A stretch of DNA of 32,022 bases, from assembly GCA_937922015.1 (NCBI GenBank), contig CAKZVB010000276.1:1-32022 (forward strand), given 5' to 3'. A program made the position numbers and the translations under genes. The notes under the pieces are model-generated. The model was given only the letters and a program-made list of their open reading frames with translations, made no database searches and had not been told where the DNA came from. Positions 15,771 through 24,249 of this stretch are shown here, piece after piece; within the stretch, counting starts at the first letter, position 1; each line of letters opens with the position of its first letter. This DNA comes from an uncultured Granulosicoccaceae bacterium (GTDB lineage: Bacteria; Pseudomonadota; Gammaproteobacteria; Granulosicoccales; Granulosicoccaceae).

Positions 15771-18032
15771 CTACTGCGCAGATACCTTTATTTCCTTTGC
15801 CTCATGGGCAATCGCATCTAAAATTGATTGCTGAAGTTCAGAGTATATTCCCACATGCTGCTGTGTTATCTCAGCGTATTCTGTAAGTTCTTTATCACTG
15901 AGTGAAGAAAACAGGAAGGCCATTGGTTGCAACATATCATCCCTGAGAATAGATTCGAGTTTTACAGACTTTTGTTTGATCACTTGCCCGTGAATCATTT
16001 CCTTCTGCATTTGCTCTACGTCTCCGGAGCTCTCCGCCTTTTGTTTGCAACCACTGACAGACCAACCGGCATAGTCAAGCTCTACAGCGATACTGGCGAT
16101 ACCTTTGCCGGTCACTGTGTTGTTGTAAATCTGCTGGATTCGCTCGACACGATCGGCAGCTACCGTGAATTCTTTCAATTCAGCTTCGTCAATCCGGAAT
16201 CTTTCAAGCTCCAGCACCTTGCGCCCGACCGGAGACTCATACCAATCCACCAGATTGCGCGCTAAGGCCTCTGGTGTTTTCTGCTGAAGATTGCCTATAA
16301 CCACATTGTGTAGTCGCCCGGCATCCGGTGTGCGAAGGTTTGCTGTGCTATCACAGCGACTGGCATGGCGGTCAGCTGCTTTTACTATGTCAGCTGGAAA
16401 CTGCCTGAGCATGGCAGAGATACCTGCCTGTTGTACAAATTTCGCGTATGTCTCTGCAGCCCCGGCTGCACTGACAGCACTGGCCGTACTGCTATCAGTA
16501 CGCGCAATGGCTACCGGTATAGACTGGCCATTTTTCAGAGGCAGGTGTTTAACTGATCGGGTCACATGATCGAATTTTGTAGTCAATCCCCTGCCTGCCA
16601 GTATTGTAAAGGCCTCTTCGGCAGTCACACCGCTCACGCGACGCTGCACAGCCGGCAGTCGGCGACTGTAGGCATCCAGCACCATGTCATTTTCGCTGAC
16701 CAGTTCATAGCCGATGTAGGCGGCGAGCTTGTTCAATGCCGTGCCGACAGATTCATTGTCGCTGAAATCCCACTCGACGATATAACTTAGCGGGTCTGTC
16801 GATGAATCGTTAGCAGCGGCATTGGAATTTTTAGGGGGCCCGAGATAGAAGCCGTTACCGGCATCAGACCGAGGGAGCTCTGCTGCGTTTGTTGTCGCAG
16901 GTTCAATCGCCGCTAACGCTGAAGCAATGTCACCCTTTGGCACTACAGCTATAACGGCAGGAGCCTCCTGCTCGACCAATTCATTGATGACCGGCCCGGG
17001 TTCAGGGTTTATTTCGGCTACAGGTTTCAGCTCAGCTTTAGGCTCAGGTACCGGCTCAGGCTCAGGTTTCGCATCAACTAGAATTTCCGGTATGAGTTCA
17101 GGCTCAGGTTTCGCATCGACTATAATTTCCGGTATGAGTTCAGGCACAGACTTCGATTGCTTATTCCTTGCCGCCACCACGGGTTCAGGGTCCGGCTCTT
17201 TGGCTGCCTCTACTACCTGCACTCCCGTTACAGCAACCGAATAAACACTGGTATCGACCAGTCCGGTCACCGCTGTGATTTCCGGCTCGCCTGCGTCCTG
17301 CAACGGAATAGTATCTGCGATAGGTATTATCTCTTGCGATTGATCCAGCCAGCGCGTATAGGTTTCCGGACTGCTGCTTTGACCAAAGGACTCGTTATTC
17401 GACACCGATTTCCCACCACGCGATGCGCGTGACGCACGCGATAAGAAATCAGCATCACCCTCAACTGCCAACCCGTCCGGCCGGTAACTAGTCAACGTCA
17501 CCACTTGATTACTGGGAAGCTCATCTTTTGCGTGTGGGCCTATCAACACCAGAGATTTTCCAAAAGGCAGTCTTGATGCATTGCGCATCATGTTTTCCTG
17601 ATGATTGAAATCCAGATCTTCACCCACAACCCTTAACTTTTCATAGCGACTCTGCGCTACGAGCAGATCTCCAACGGTCGGCAGATTTATCGTCGCACCA
17701 ATGTTTAACTGTGAACCATCATGGTTTTCCAACGCGTGGGTATTATTTTCGTAAAGTGCTGCAGCCAGGTGAAAAAAATCGAGCTCGATGAAGCGATGCT
17801 CCCTGGCTATATTCAACAAGGTATCATCGCGCGCTACTTTTACCTGATCCTGTTCGAACGGCACATCAGTCAATTGGTAACTTGCCAGGGCCTGATTGAG
17901 ATCAGCGTAGTAAACCTTCAGCGCTGCTGCACCGTGCTCCCGACTGTCCGGTGCAGCTATCGAGCCGGTGCAGATCACAAAGCCAAAAAGCACTGCGACA
18001 ATTCTGACAATCTTAATTATCAATTCATTCAC
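15771..18032 (-). CDS. multidomain envelope protein: FimV/LysM-like, Pro-Glu linker, STN/TcpQ-like, DUF2059-like
   Basis: A 753-residue protein with a Sec signal (~1-27). Residues ~65-125 resemble the FimV N-terminal LysM-like domain (DDTLLNIAREH ... LAAALYENN ... LNIGATINLP). A long acidic proline-rich spacer (~290-360) contains a duplicated 14-residue unit. Residues ~415-500 (DFSDNESVGTALNKLAAYIG and the following strands) look like the STN/TcpQ/PilL domain found in secretin-associated proteins. Residues ~555-740, with YESPVGRKVLELE, fit a DUF2059-like helical domain. The likely site is the periplasm, bridging peptidoglycan and an outer-membrane or pilus component. The combination is not one I know. 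It is 44 nt downstream of an orphan DctP receptor gene on the same strand. Domain calls are by pattern and moderately sure. Confidence 0.6.
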   Translation of the reverse strand: MNELIIKIVRIVAVLFGFVICTGSIAAPDSREHGAAALKVYYADLNQALASYQLTDVPFEQDQVKVARDDTLLNIAREHRFIELDFFHLAAALYENNTHALENHDGSQLNIGATINLPTVGDLLVAQSRYEKLRVVGEDLDFNHQENMMRNASRLPFGKSLVLIGPHAKDELPSNQVVTLTSYRPDGLAVEGDADFLSRASRASRGGKSVSNNESFGQSSSPETYTRWLDQSQEIIPIADTIPLQDAGEPEITAVTGLVDTSVYSVAVTGVQVVEAAKEPDPEPVVAARNKQSKSVPELIPEIIVDAKPEPELIPEILVDAKPEPEPVPEPKAELKPVAEINPEPGPVINELVEQEAPAVIAVVPKGDIASALAAIEPATTNAAELPRSDAGNGFYLGPPKNSNAAANDSSTDPLSYIVEWDFSDNESVGTALNKLAAYIGYELVSENDMVLDAYSRRLPAVQRRVSGVTAEEAFTILAGRGLTTKFDHVTRSVKHLPLKNGQSIPVAIARTDSSTASAVSAAGAAETYAKFVQQAGISAMLRQFPADIVKAADRHASRCDSTANLRTPDAGRLHNVVIGNLQQKTPEALARNLVDWYESPVGRKVLELERFRIDEAELKEFTVAADRVERIQQIYNNTVTGKGIASIAVELDYAGWSVSGCKQKAESSGDVEQMQKEMIHGQVIKQKSVKLESILRDDMLQPMAFLFSSLSDKELTEYAEITQQHVGIYSELQQSILDAIAHEAKEIKVSAQ
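17059..17142. repeat. two tandem 42-bp repeats in the Pro-Glu linker
   Basis: Units 17059-17100 and 17101-17142 are identical except for two bases, and each encodes 14 residues of the pattern (P)ELIPEI(I/L)VDAKPEP. The near identity implies a recent duplication by slippage or unequal exchange, so linker length may differ among relatives. Confidence 0.9.
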
Positions 18033-18076
18033 CTATTGGTTGTCAGTTCGATGTATACGGGTAGGACATGCGGCCA

Positions 18077-19099
18077 CTACTGCCGCCAACGGTTATACTG
18101 AATAAGTTCGCGGGCCTTGCCGAGAATCGCACTGCCATCAAAGCCGTGCCTGCCGGCATAGGCAAACCACCGATCATACAAAGGCTGGGCCTGAACTATC
18201 CAGCGCTGTACTTCAGGGCCCCTGAGCACCGTGACGTTGTTGTCACCTGCTACCAGCCGACCATAAGCATCTGCACCGGCCATTACTTCCGCCGCAAACG
18301 CCGATAAGCCTTTACCGCTGAAATTATCCAGCACTCTTTTGAGGTCGTCCGGCATACGCGCATACGAATCCGGATTCATCGCCATAACAAACGCTGTGGT
18401 ATATATCGCTCTTTTTTCGTCGAGCTCCAGATGATGGCCGACCATGTCTGCCAGTTTGATCGATGGGGTAACCTCCCAGGGCAGCAGTGTGCCGCTGATC
18501 TGGCCACCGCGTAAATTCTCCGGAATAGCCGGCAACGGCATGGCAACCGGCTGAGCACCAAACTCACGCAATAACTCAGTAGCCAGTCTGGTCGGCCCTC
18601 TGATCAACATTCCAGACATGTCTTCAAGCTGCCGCACAGGCTGCTTTGTATGAATGACCCCGGGACCATGAACCCAGCCAGCAAGAATTCTGGCGTCTTG
18701 GTATTCAACTTCCTGCAGCTCGCTTTCGATCAAATCCCAAAAGGCTTTAGAGGTAGCCACAGAATCTTCCATAAGAAACGGCAGCTCAAAGACTTCAGTC
18801 CTCTTGAAACGTCCCGGCGTATAGCCGGGGACCGTAAGCACAATATCAGCATCGCCACGTACCGCCTGATCAAAAAGCTCAGCCGGCTTACCGCCCAGTG
18901 ACATTGCCGGGGATAATTCAATGTCTATACGCCCATTGGAGGCATCTTCCAGCGCGGCTTCCCACTCAGCTAAAAACTGCCGGTGAAGGGGTGCTTTTGC
19001 AGAAAGAAAATGATGTAATCTGAGCGTTACTTCAGCCGCGCCTGCAGATACCTGCCACAATACGCTCAACGCACAGACCACCAACGTCGACAGTTTCAT
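18077..19099 (-). CDS. orphan TRAP receptor, DctP family
   Basis: A 340-residue periplasmic binding protein. The frame is open 33 codons upstream, but the ATG at 19099 (MKLSTLVVCALSVLW) begins a normal Sec signal ending SAGAAE. DctP features include LSPAMSLGGKPAELFDQAVRG, a GMLIRGPTRLATELLREFGA segment with the conserved Arg, and QPVAMPLPAIPENLRGGQIS. The usual Glu-Val-Tyr stretch is changed (PAIPENL), placing it in a side branch of the family. No permease gene is next to it; instead the FimV-like multidomain gene follows 44 nt later. It may feed a distant DctQM, or act as a periplasmic sensor or binding component. Family sure, partner unknown. Confidence 0.88.
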   Translation of the reverse strand: MKLSTLVVCALSVLWQVSAGAAEVTLRLHHFLSAKAPLHRQFLAEWEAALEDASNGRIDIELSPAMSLGGKPAELFDQAVRGDADIVLTVPGYTPGRFKRTEVFELPFLMEDSVATSKAFWDLIESELQEVEYQDARILAGWVHGPGVIHTKQPVRQLEDMSGMLIRGPTRLATELLREFGAQPVAMPLPAIPENLRGGQISGTLLPWEVTPSIKLADMVGHHLELDEKRAIYTTAFVMAMNPDSYARMPDDLKRVLDNFSGKGLSAFAAEVMAGADAYGRLVAGDNNVTVLRGPEVQRWIVQAQPLYDRWFAYAGRHGFDGSAILGKARELIQYNRWRQ

Positions 19100-19199
19100 C
19101 TGATGTCCAGCATTCCAGTTCCTGGTAGAGTTGCAGCAATGTGCTGTCCTCGGGCTGTGTAATACCGGCTTGCTATAGCGCCTCGGGTCAAAGTGCAAT

Positions 19200-19768
19200 C
19201 AAAGCCGGAAAGCCCGCCAGCAATCCGCGATAATACATCTGCTTTATTATGAATCTAATACGATTGATGTATGGACTGGATATCATTACAAACTTCTAAG
19301 GTGAGACGGGACTTCGCCCTTTTCCCGGCGCAAGTCAGACGCAGTCTATCGGAGCAAGGCTGCACCAGTATGGATACACGTCGGACAAACCGACGGTCAT
19401 CTGTGGCTGAACGGAAGCCTTGCCGAATACAGCCTTATATCACTGATGGGTATTGACCGATGCAGGCTCGAAAAAATGTAAGCTATCCGTGGAACGCCAC
19501 GCAAGGCTTCGTGACCTGTTATTTCCTGTCCGGCGATTAAAGAGATGGGCGCTAACTATTTCCAGCGCCATCTTCCAGTGCCATCCAGAAAGTCAGTACT
19601 ACAGCGGAACCACTCATGCGCACGATCTTCCACCGACGGTATGTCATTACCTGTGAATGACCCGCTATTCGCAATGAACGGGCTCACATGTGGCAGGCAA
19701 AATCTCACGCACCTTAGTGATCCTCGCTATGCCCTTGTTTCTGGATGGACACCGGTTACTTCTCAGTC
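19200..19768. other. gene-poor interval of about 570 nt
   Basis: Short frames of 60-75 codons occur on the plus strand (19271-19456, 19453-19656, 19545-19772). None has a Shine-Dalgarno, a convincing composition or a family resemblance, and the minus strand is similarly broken. An inverted repeat, ATACATC (19233-19239) and GATGTAT (19266-19272), lies upstream of the orphan DctP gene and could be regulatory. A decayed gene cannot be excluded; I could not identify one. Confidence 0.45.
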
Positions 19769-19960
19769 TTAAATAATAGGTTTAGCTTCGTCATCACCCA
19801 TTTTGCACATAGCTGTGTCACCGGTGTTGTCGATAGTCCCGCCAGCAGTGAAGCAATCTGTTGCACTCATCCCGTCAGGCTCATTCATCTTAGCCAATGT
19901 TCCGCATGCACTTAGCGTGAAAAGCATCAATACGGCTGCGGCTGTAGTTATGTATTTCAT
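19769..19960 (-). CDS. small lipoprotein, DUF333-like
   Basis: A 63-residue protein with a lipoprotein signal peptide; the lipobox LSAC places the acylated Cys at residue 19. The mature part of about 45 residues contains DCFTAGGTIDN and AMCKMGDDEAK, a Cys-x3-Gly-Gly ... Cys pattern like the DUF333 group of small secreted proteins, whose role is unknown. An AGGA lies before the ATG. It stands alone, with non-coding stretches on both sides, so it is probably its own transcription unit. Lipoprotein nature is clear from sequence; DUF333 membership is tentative. Confidence 0.7.
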   Translation of the reverse strand: MKYITTAAAVLMLFTLSACGTLAKMNEPDGMSATDCFTAGGTIDNTGDTAMCKMGDDEAKPII

Positions 19961-20275
19961 TTATATTATCCTGTTTATGCAAACTTTGACACGGAGCAGC
20001 CACGTTGTGGATTAGCTGCTGCTAAAGAGTAGCAAAGAATACCAGAGTCGTCACCGTCTAAGCACTTGAGGGCGCTCCAGCCTGCACAACGACTGAACCT
20101 AAACTGCCTGCAGTTTGATATTTTAATGTTGTTGCTGTTATCCCCACGCTTTACAGTCTTTGTATAATTACGGCATCACACCTTGCGATTTGCGCAGCAC
20201 CATCTATGCGGTCAGATTTTAGAATCTGACAGAGCCAGGCAAAACGAAAGCTAATATTCTCGCAGTTTTATAAGG
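19961..20275. other. intergenic region with a hairpin downstream of the PhyH gene
   Basis: No gene is visible. GTCAGATT (20211-20218) and AATCTGAC (20223-20230) form a perfect 8-bp stem with a 4-nt loop, about 45 nt after the end of the PhyH-family gene on the minus strand. It has no T-run but is the only candidate terminator for the cinA-like/PhyH pair. Confidence 0.4.
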
Positions 20276-21460
20276 TCAGGTCCGACGCAACACTACCCAT
20301 TGATCAATGGCATCGGAAAATTCCATGGCAGCACTGCCGCTGGCCAGATGATCACTCATCAACTGCTGCTGGCTAACCGGCGCCAGCCCATCAACCGGTG
20401 GTGTGAGATCAAGATTGCAGGGAAATGAATAACCTTCGGCCGTTGCCGCTATGACGTCTGTTATTTCACGATCTGAAAACGTTTGATTTTTTCTGGCGCT
20501 TAACAACACCGGGTAAATCAGGCGGCACAGCCTGGCTCTGTCGACAAGCTCAGTGGTACGACCGAATGCAGAACCGATCTGCAGCAAATTGCCGAAGCGA
20601 TCCTGTTCGGTATGGTTGTCGCCGGCCGCATGAAAGACAGCGGGGTTAAAAAACATCATATCGCCACGGTTCAGTGGTAGCTGTGCAAAATTGCCTTCGA
20701 AGTGCTCACGAAACTGCTCAAGCTGCACTGCCATATACCCCGGGGCATACCGCTGTGAAAATGGCAATACTTTGGTGGGACCGCTTTGCAGTGTCATATT
20801 GGAATGTGCTATTGCACCTTGCAAGGTAAGGTGCGGTGACAGGCGTTGTACATTGAGCGGATAGGCAGACAGTTGTTCGATACTTTGAAAGCCCAGATGA
20901 TAATCCCGATGGCAAACCTGTGCGCGTCCGCCGGGGTGAACCACATTCACTTGCGCCGTGATTTGATAACCCGGACCAAGCCAGGCATGGCTAGCCAGAT
21001 GAATAACCGGGTTGGCATAGTACGCGGCAAAGAGATCAGGATTGGCAATTGCCAGTTTTTCGTGCGAATTCCATACACGGCTGTTTGCACCGGCCGCGGC
21101 AAAGTGGTCACCGGTTTTATCATCGGCTGACTTTTCAGCGTCGATAATACCCTGCAAGACATCTGTCACCTGATCAATCAACGCGTGGTCGGCATAGGCA
21201 TTTTTTATCACGATGACACCAGCACCGGCTTCCAGCACATGGTTCCACTCAGATAACAATGCCGCCGTGTATTGCTTATCATCAACACGCTCGCGAATGA
21301 CGGCACCGCTATACAACGGGATATTTTGCAGTATCTCATCACACAGCGGATACGCTTCAGGATGTGACTCTGCACTCACAAGCTTGTCGAAATCTTCTAA
21401 CCTGCAATCGGTGTGTGTGAGCCACTTATTGTATGGAGCAGTTTGCATCAGACCGGCCAT
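20276..21460 (-). CDS. phytanoyl-CoA dioxygenase (PhyH) family Fe(II)/2-oxoglutarate enzyme
   Basis: A 394-residue cytoplasmic protein with the PhyH double-stranded beta-helix layout. The iron motif H184-x-D186 is in QVCHRDYHLGFQ and the distal H277 in FFNPAVFHAAGDN, with R288 a likely 2-oxoglutarate ligand. The intact triad predicts an active hydroxylase. PhyH relatives act on acyl-CoAs, ectoine, secondary metabolites and other small molecules, so substrate cannot be read from the family. The annotated start could equally be the Met at residue 5; neither has a strong Shine-Dalgarno. It starts 24 nt after the cinA-like gene ends, so the two are likely one transcript, an unusual pairing. Confidence 0.8.
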   Translation of the reverse strand: MAGLMQTAPYNKWLTHTDCRLEDFDKLVSAESHPEAYPLCDEILQNIPLYSGAVIRERVDDKQYTAALLSEWNHVLEAGAGVIVIKNAYADHALIDQVTDVLQGIIDAEKSADDKTGDHFAAAGANSRVWNSHEKLAIANPDLFAAYYANPVIHLASHAWLGPGYQITAQVNVVHPGGRAQVCHRDYHLGFQSIEQLSAYPLNVQRLSPHLTLQGAIAHSNMTLQSGPTKVLPFSQRYAPGYMAVQLEQFREHFEGNFAQLPLNRGDMMFFNPAVFHAAGDNHTEQDRFGNLLQIGSAFGRTTELVDRARLCRLIYPVLLSARKNQTFSDREITDVIAATAEGYSFPCNLDLTPPVDGLAPVSQQQLMSDHLASGSAAMEFSDAIDQWVVLRRT

Positions 21461-21484
21461 CTACGTTTGTTTTTGCAAATATTC

Positions 21485-22747
21485 TTACTGTTGTTCGAAA
21501 TCAGTTTTTTCATCCAGTGGCAGCTTGTGCAGCAATCGCCGCATTGCATCCAGCGCCATCTCGGTACTGCCCAGCTGTATCCATTTTCTGCCACCCATCA
21601 ACCTGGCCTGACGGCAAACGAGAGGTTGCTCACTCGCTACTGCAATTATAACGTCTGCGCCAGAGCGCAGATTTTCATCCGTCGGCTCCTGCGCGACAAC
21701 GGTAACCAATGCGTAGTCTGCACCCGATTGTTGTCGCAACTGCTGCGCCAGCTCACCGGCTGCATCAACACTAAATCGCAGATTGTCGTTCGACAGATTT
21801 ACCACTGCAGCGAGTTCAGACAAGCTTCGGCTTACTATGCCGCTTTGTACAACGGTACCATCGCGATCGGCTTCAATCAGGCGCTTGCTAATGTCACCGC
21901 CGCTGGACATTTCCATGGTCGCGATGGTCGCACCTGCAGCGCTTAGCTCATCTACAATCAGACCCTCAAGCGTCTGCGTGTCCTCGCAAAGAATAAAGTT
22001 GCCAAATCGCTGGCGGATCATCTGTTCGGCGGGTGCAAGCATTTGATCGAGCTGACTTTCGCTGCTGCCAACCGCCGCAAGCTTTGTCTCCAACTGTGGA
22101 AAGTGTGACTGGAATCCAAGCTTGATTGAATCAGGCAACAGATCGTCGATACCCTTGAGCAACTCATCTGCGCGAGATTCACCAATACCGAAGGAGTGAA
22201 ATCTTTTCAGCCGTGTGACCACTTCAAGGCCACTGAGCTTTAATAATCGTGGAACAACCTGCTCTGTGATCATTTGACGCATCTCACGTGGCACACCGGG
22301 CGTAAAGTAAAAACGCGCTTTACCAATGTTTAGCGCAAAACCACAGGCGGTACCAATTGGGTTATCGATAAACTCACTCCCCACGGGCAGCATGGCTTGT
22401 TTACGATTATTGGGCGGCATTACACGCCCGCGACTACTGTAGAATGCTTCCAGCTTTTCAAGCCAGGCTTCATGCAGTTCAAGCTCTACACCGGCAGCCA
22501 GAGCCGCAAGCTCTTGCGATAGATCATCAACGGTCGGCCCCAGACCACCATTTACAATCACCGCATCGGCGCGTGCACCGGCTTGCTGAAATGCAAGCAA
22601 CAGGCTGTCTCTGTCGTCTCCGACCGTGGTGCCCCGGTGAACCTGCAAACCGGCCTCCGTTAGCCTTTGCGCCATGTAGCTGAAGTTGGTGTTTACGGTT
22701 TTACCGGTGAGTATTTCATCTCCGGTACATAGAATTTCGATTTTCAT
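21485..22747 (-). CDS. cinA: CinA-family protein (COG1058 domain plus degenerate PncC-like domain)
   Basis: A 420-residue protein of normal CinA length. Residues 1-170 form the molybdopterin-binding-like COG1058 domain, with ILCTGDEILTGKTVNTN at the start and NGGLGPTVDDLS at 66-77; in CinA this domain acts as ADP-ribose or NAD-derivative pyrophosphatase. The C-terminal part (~260-420) aligns with the nicotinamide-nucleotide amidase PncC. There, the catalytic motif usually reading TAESCTGG is TMEMSSGG (277-284), putting Met at the nucleophile Ser position. Deamidase activity is therefore probably lost, leaving a YfaY-like pyrophosphatase or other role. Its start has no strong ribosome binding site. 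The PhyH gene follows at 24 nt. Confidence 0.85.
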   Translation of the reverse strand: MKIEILCTGDEILTGKTVNTNFSYMAQRLTEAGLQVHRGTTVGDDRDSLLLAFQQAGARADAVIVNGGLGPTVDDLSQELAALAAGVELELHEAWLEKLEAFYSSRGRVMPPNNRKQAMLPVGSEFIDNPIGTACGFALNIGKARFYFTPGVPREMRQMITEQVVPRLLKLSGLEVVTRLKRFHSFGIGESRADELLKGIDDLLPDSIKLGFQSHFPQLETKLAAVGSSESQLDQMLAPAEQMIRQRFGNFILCEDTQTLEGLIVDELSAAGATIATMEMSSGGDISKRLIEADRDGTVVQSGIVSRSLSELAAVVNLSNDNLRFSVDAAGELAQQLRQQSGADYALVTVVAQEPTDENLRSGADVIIAVASEQPLVCRQARLMGGRKWIQLGSTEMALDAMRRLLHKLPLDEKTDFEQQ

Positions 22748-23063
22748 CAGTGACGGATTGACCTTGATTCCATGGTTTTGAGCAGCGTGCCCGGCTAAAA
22801 GTCTTTATGACTAAAGCCCTGATCGTATCAGTCTGGCAGGCGAATTCATAATTTTAGCTGTAGCCGGAATTACTAAAGATCGTGTTGTTCTGCAAATGGG
22901 GTTCGCCGACGGAGTTTCCTCATCGGCGCAGCCACTTTTATAAACTACATGTTTCGTCACACCAGGCAATGGCGGGGGTCATGATGAAATTGAATGTCTG
23001 ATCGCAAAAGCAGCCTTACTCCTCCACCCCACATTGGTGGGGCAGAACGCTGTCGTTCAAGGG
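22748..23063. other. intergenic region with a GC-rich terminator hairpin
   Basis: CCCCAC (23027-23032) and GTGGGG (23037-23042) form a 6-bp GC stem with a 4-nt loop, 21 nt beyond the end of the Tat-exported SnoaL-like gene on the minus strand. It is a plausible terminator with a weak downstream T-tract. I see no gene in the remaining ~250 nt. Confidence 0.5.
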
Positions 23064-23558
23064 TTATTTACCGTGATATGCCTGACTGACTGCAAAACTA
23101 TCTTCAAACCAGTTCCAGAGCACTACTTTTCCATCACGAACTTTGGCGCGCAATGCAAATGTAAAGTCACCAATTTCCTTACCTGACTTTGTAGTGATGC
23201 CATTCATATTGCCAAATACGGCTACCGTATCACCTGATGCGAATGCATCGGTGTTTTCCCAGGCCGTCGTTTGGAAGTTTTCACCGAAAACACCCAGAAA
23301 CTTTAGTATTTCTTCCTTACCTTCCCAGGGCCCCAGCCACGGTAAGGACTTGTCACCTTCATTGTGCCACACCATGTCGTCTGCCATAAGCGCTTGCACG
23401 GTTTCCATATCGCCCTTGCCCATGGCGCCCATAAAGGTCATAACCGTATCAAAGGTAGCCTTACTTTGCGAATCCATGTCTGCGGCATTCACGTGTCGTG
23501 AAAGTGCCAGTGCCAGCACAGTGCCGACTGAGGTTTTAAGTAGGGTTCTGCGTTGCAT
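23064..23558 (-). CDS. Tat-exported SnoaL/NTF2-like protein
   Basis: A 164-residue protein. The N-terminus QRRTLLKTSVGTVLALALS has the twin arginine (3-4), the following Leu-Leu-Lys and a hydrophobic stretch of a Tat signal, cleaved near residue 25. The mature domain of about 138 residues has the cone-shaped NTF2/SnoaL pattern: a long first helix (TVMTFMGAMGKGDMETVQAL), then MADDMVWHNEG, a KEEILKFLGVFGENF helix and C-terminal strands (GKVVLWNWFEDSFAV). The fold includes ketosteroid isomerase and polyketide cyclases, but many members have no known reaction. GGAG precedes the ATG. It is the second of two exported SnoaL-like genes on this strand, separated by 131 nt and a hairpin. Tat export implies folding, or a ligand bound, in the cytoplasm. 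Confidence 0.75.
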   Translation of the reverse strand: MQRRTLLKTSVGTVLALALSRHVNAADMDSQSKATFDTVMTFMGAMGKGDMETVQALMADDMVWHNEGDKSLPWLGPWEGKEEILKFLGVFGENFQTTAWENTDAFASGDTVAVFGNMNGITTKSGKEIGDFTFALRAKVRDGKVVLWNWFEDSFAVSQAYHGK

Positions 23559-23657
23559 ATTGTTCTCCGATTAACCCGACTCTATACTGGCCGGGTTGTT
23601 GACTATTATTCAGGGTTATCGTTGCAACAGGATCTGGCCCCTGAGGCATGAACGTTT

Positions 23658-23674
23658 AAACCCGTAACGGGTTT
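23658..23674 (-). terminator. hairpin between the two SnoaL-like genes
   Basis: AAACCCG (23658-23664) and CGGGTTT (23668-23674) form a perfect 7-bp stem with a 3-nt loop, 15 nt after the stop of the upstream (higher-coordinate) SnoaL-like gene on the minus strand. It probably separates the expression of the two genes. Confidence 0.55.
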
Positions 23675-23689
23675 ATGCTTCCGTGGTAA

Positions 23690-24166
23690 TTATTTACTAC
23701 CTAACTGCTGTAATGCACCAGCCCAATCTTCAACATGGTAGGTGTTCACTATTTTTCCATCAACGACTGTATGTATGTCTATCGTTAACATATCGAATCC
23801 CTTGCCATTGCCATCCACACCGAACAACGGGCCGGTCGGAGTTCCTGTTGCACGACTGCGCACAACAATCCTGCCTCCTTCCTGAATCATCTCCTGAACT
23901 TCCCACTTCAGATCAGGTATAAGCCTGGAGAAGCCACCAAGCTGTCCGACAAACTGATCGGTTGTTTTATTAACACCGGAATAGTTACCGATACTTTCCC
24001 AGTTGTCTGCCGTTGTCGCTCTGAATGCGTCAGCATGCTCCTGAGAGGCAGGATTACTCAAAAAGTCATAGAACTTTTGCACGATAGCCTGGTCATCGGC
24101 AAATGCACTGCTGGCGACTGATCCAATCAACAACGTTGCGGCAATTACGGTTTTTAAGATTTTCAT
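23690..24166 (-). CDS. Sec-exported SnoaL-like (ester cyclase type) protein
   Basis: A 158-residue protein with a Sec signal peptide (~1-23, ending SSAFAD). The mature region has the SnoaL-like ester-cyclase layout: a first helix (IVQKFYDFLSNPASQEHADAF), then TTADNWESIGNYSG, a DQFVGQLGGFSRLIPDLKWEV segment and the strands MIQEGGRIVVRSRATGTPTG. It ends with VVDGKIVNTYHVEDWAGALQQLG, very like the SnoaL closing strands. Cytoplasmic relatives catalyse aldol cyclisation, but the many short environmental members have no known activity. AGGAG lies before the ATG. It faces a LysR gene divergently across 129 nt, so regulation by that LysR protein is likely. Confidence 0.78.
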   Translation of the reverse strand: MKILKTVIAATLLIGSVASSAFADDQAIVQKFYDFLSNPASQEHADAFRATTADNWESIGNYSGVNKTTDQFVGQLGGFSRLIPDLKWEVQEMIQEGGRIVVRSRATGTPTGPLFGVDGNGKGFDMLTIDIHTVVDGKIVNTYHVEDWAGALQQLGSK

Positions 24167-24249
24167 CGATGGTGCTCCTGATTTTTACGGAAAGGTCATG
24201 CGTTGTTACGCCGCACGATTGACCGTACTTTAAGCCAGATGCCATTGAA

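Noticed and set aside
15756-15771. Inverted repeat GTGGTCA/TGATCAC between convergent genes
   Set aside because: The loop is only 2 nt and one pair is G-T, so a stable terminator hairpin is unlikely.
17030-17160. CRISPR-like array in the repeated region
   Set aside because: The repeats are directly adjacent with no spacers, keep the reading frame and encode Pro-Glu-rich protein; this is a coding tandem repeat.
21413-21946. 177-codon open frame on the plus strand
   Set aside because: It runs antisense across the cinA-like gene and the start of the PhyH gene. Both sense genes have intact family motifs, so this is a shadow.
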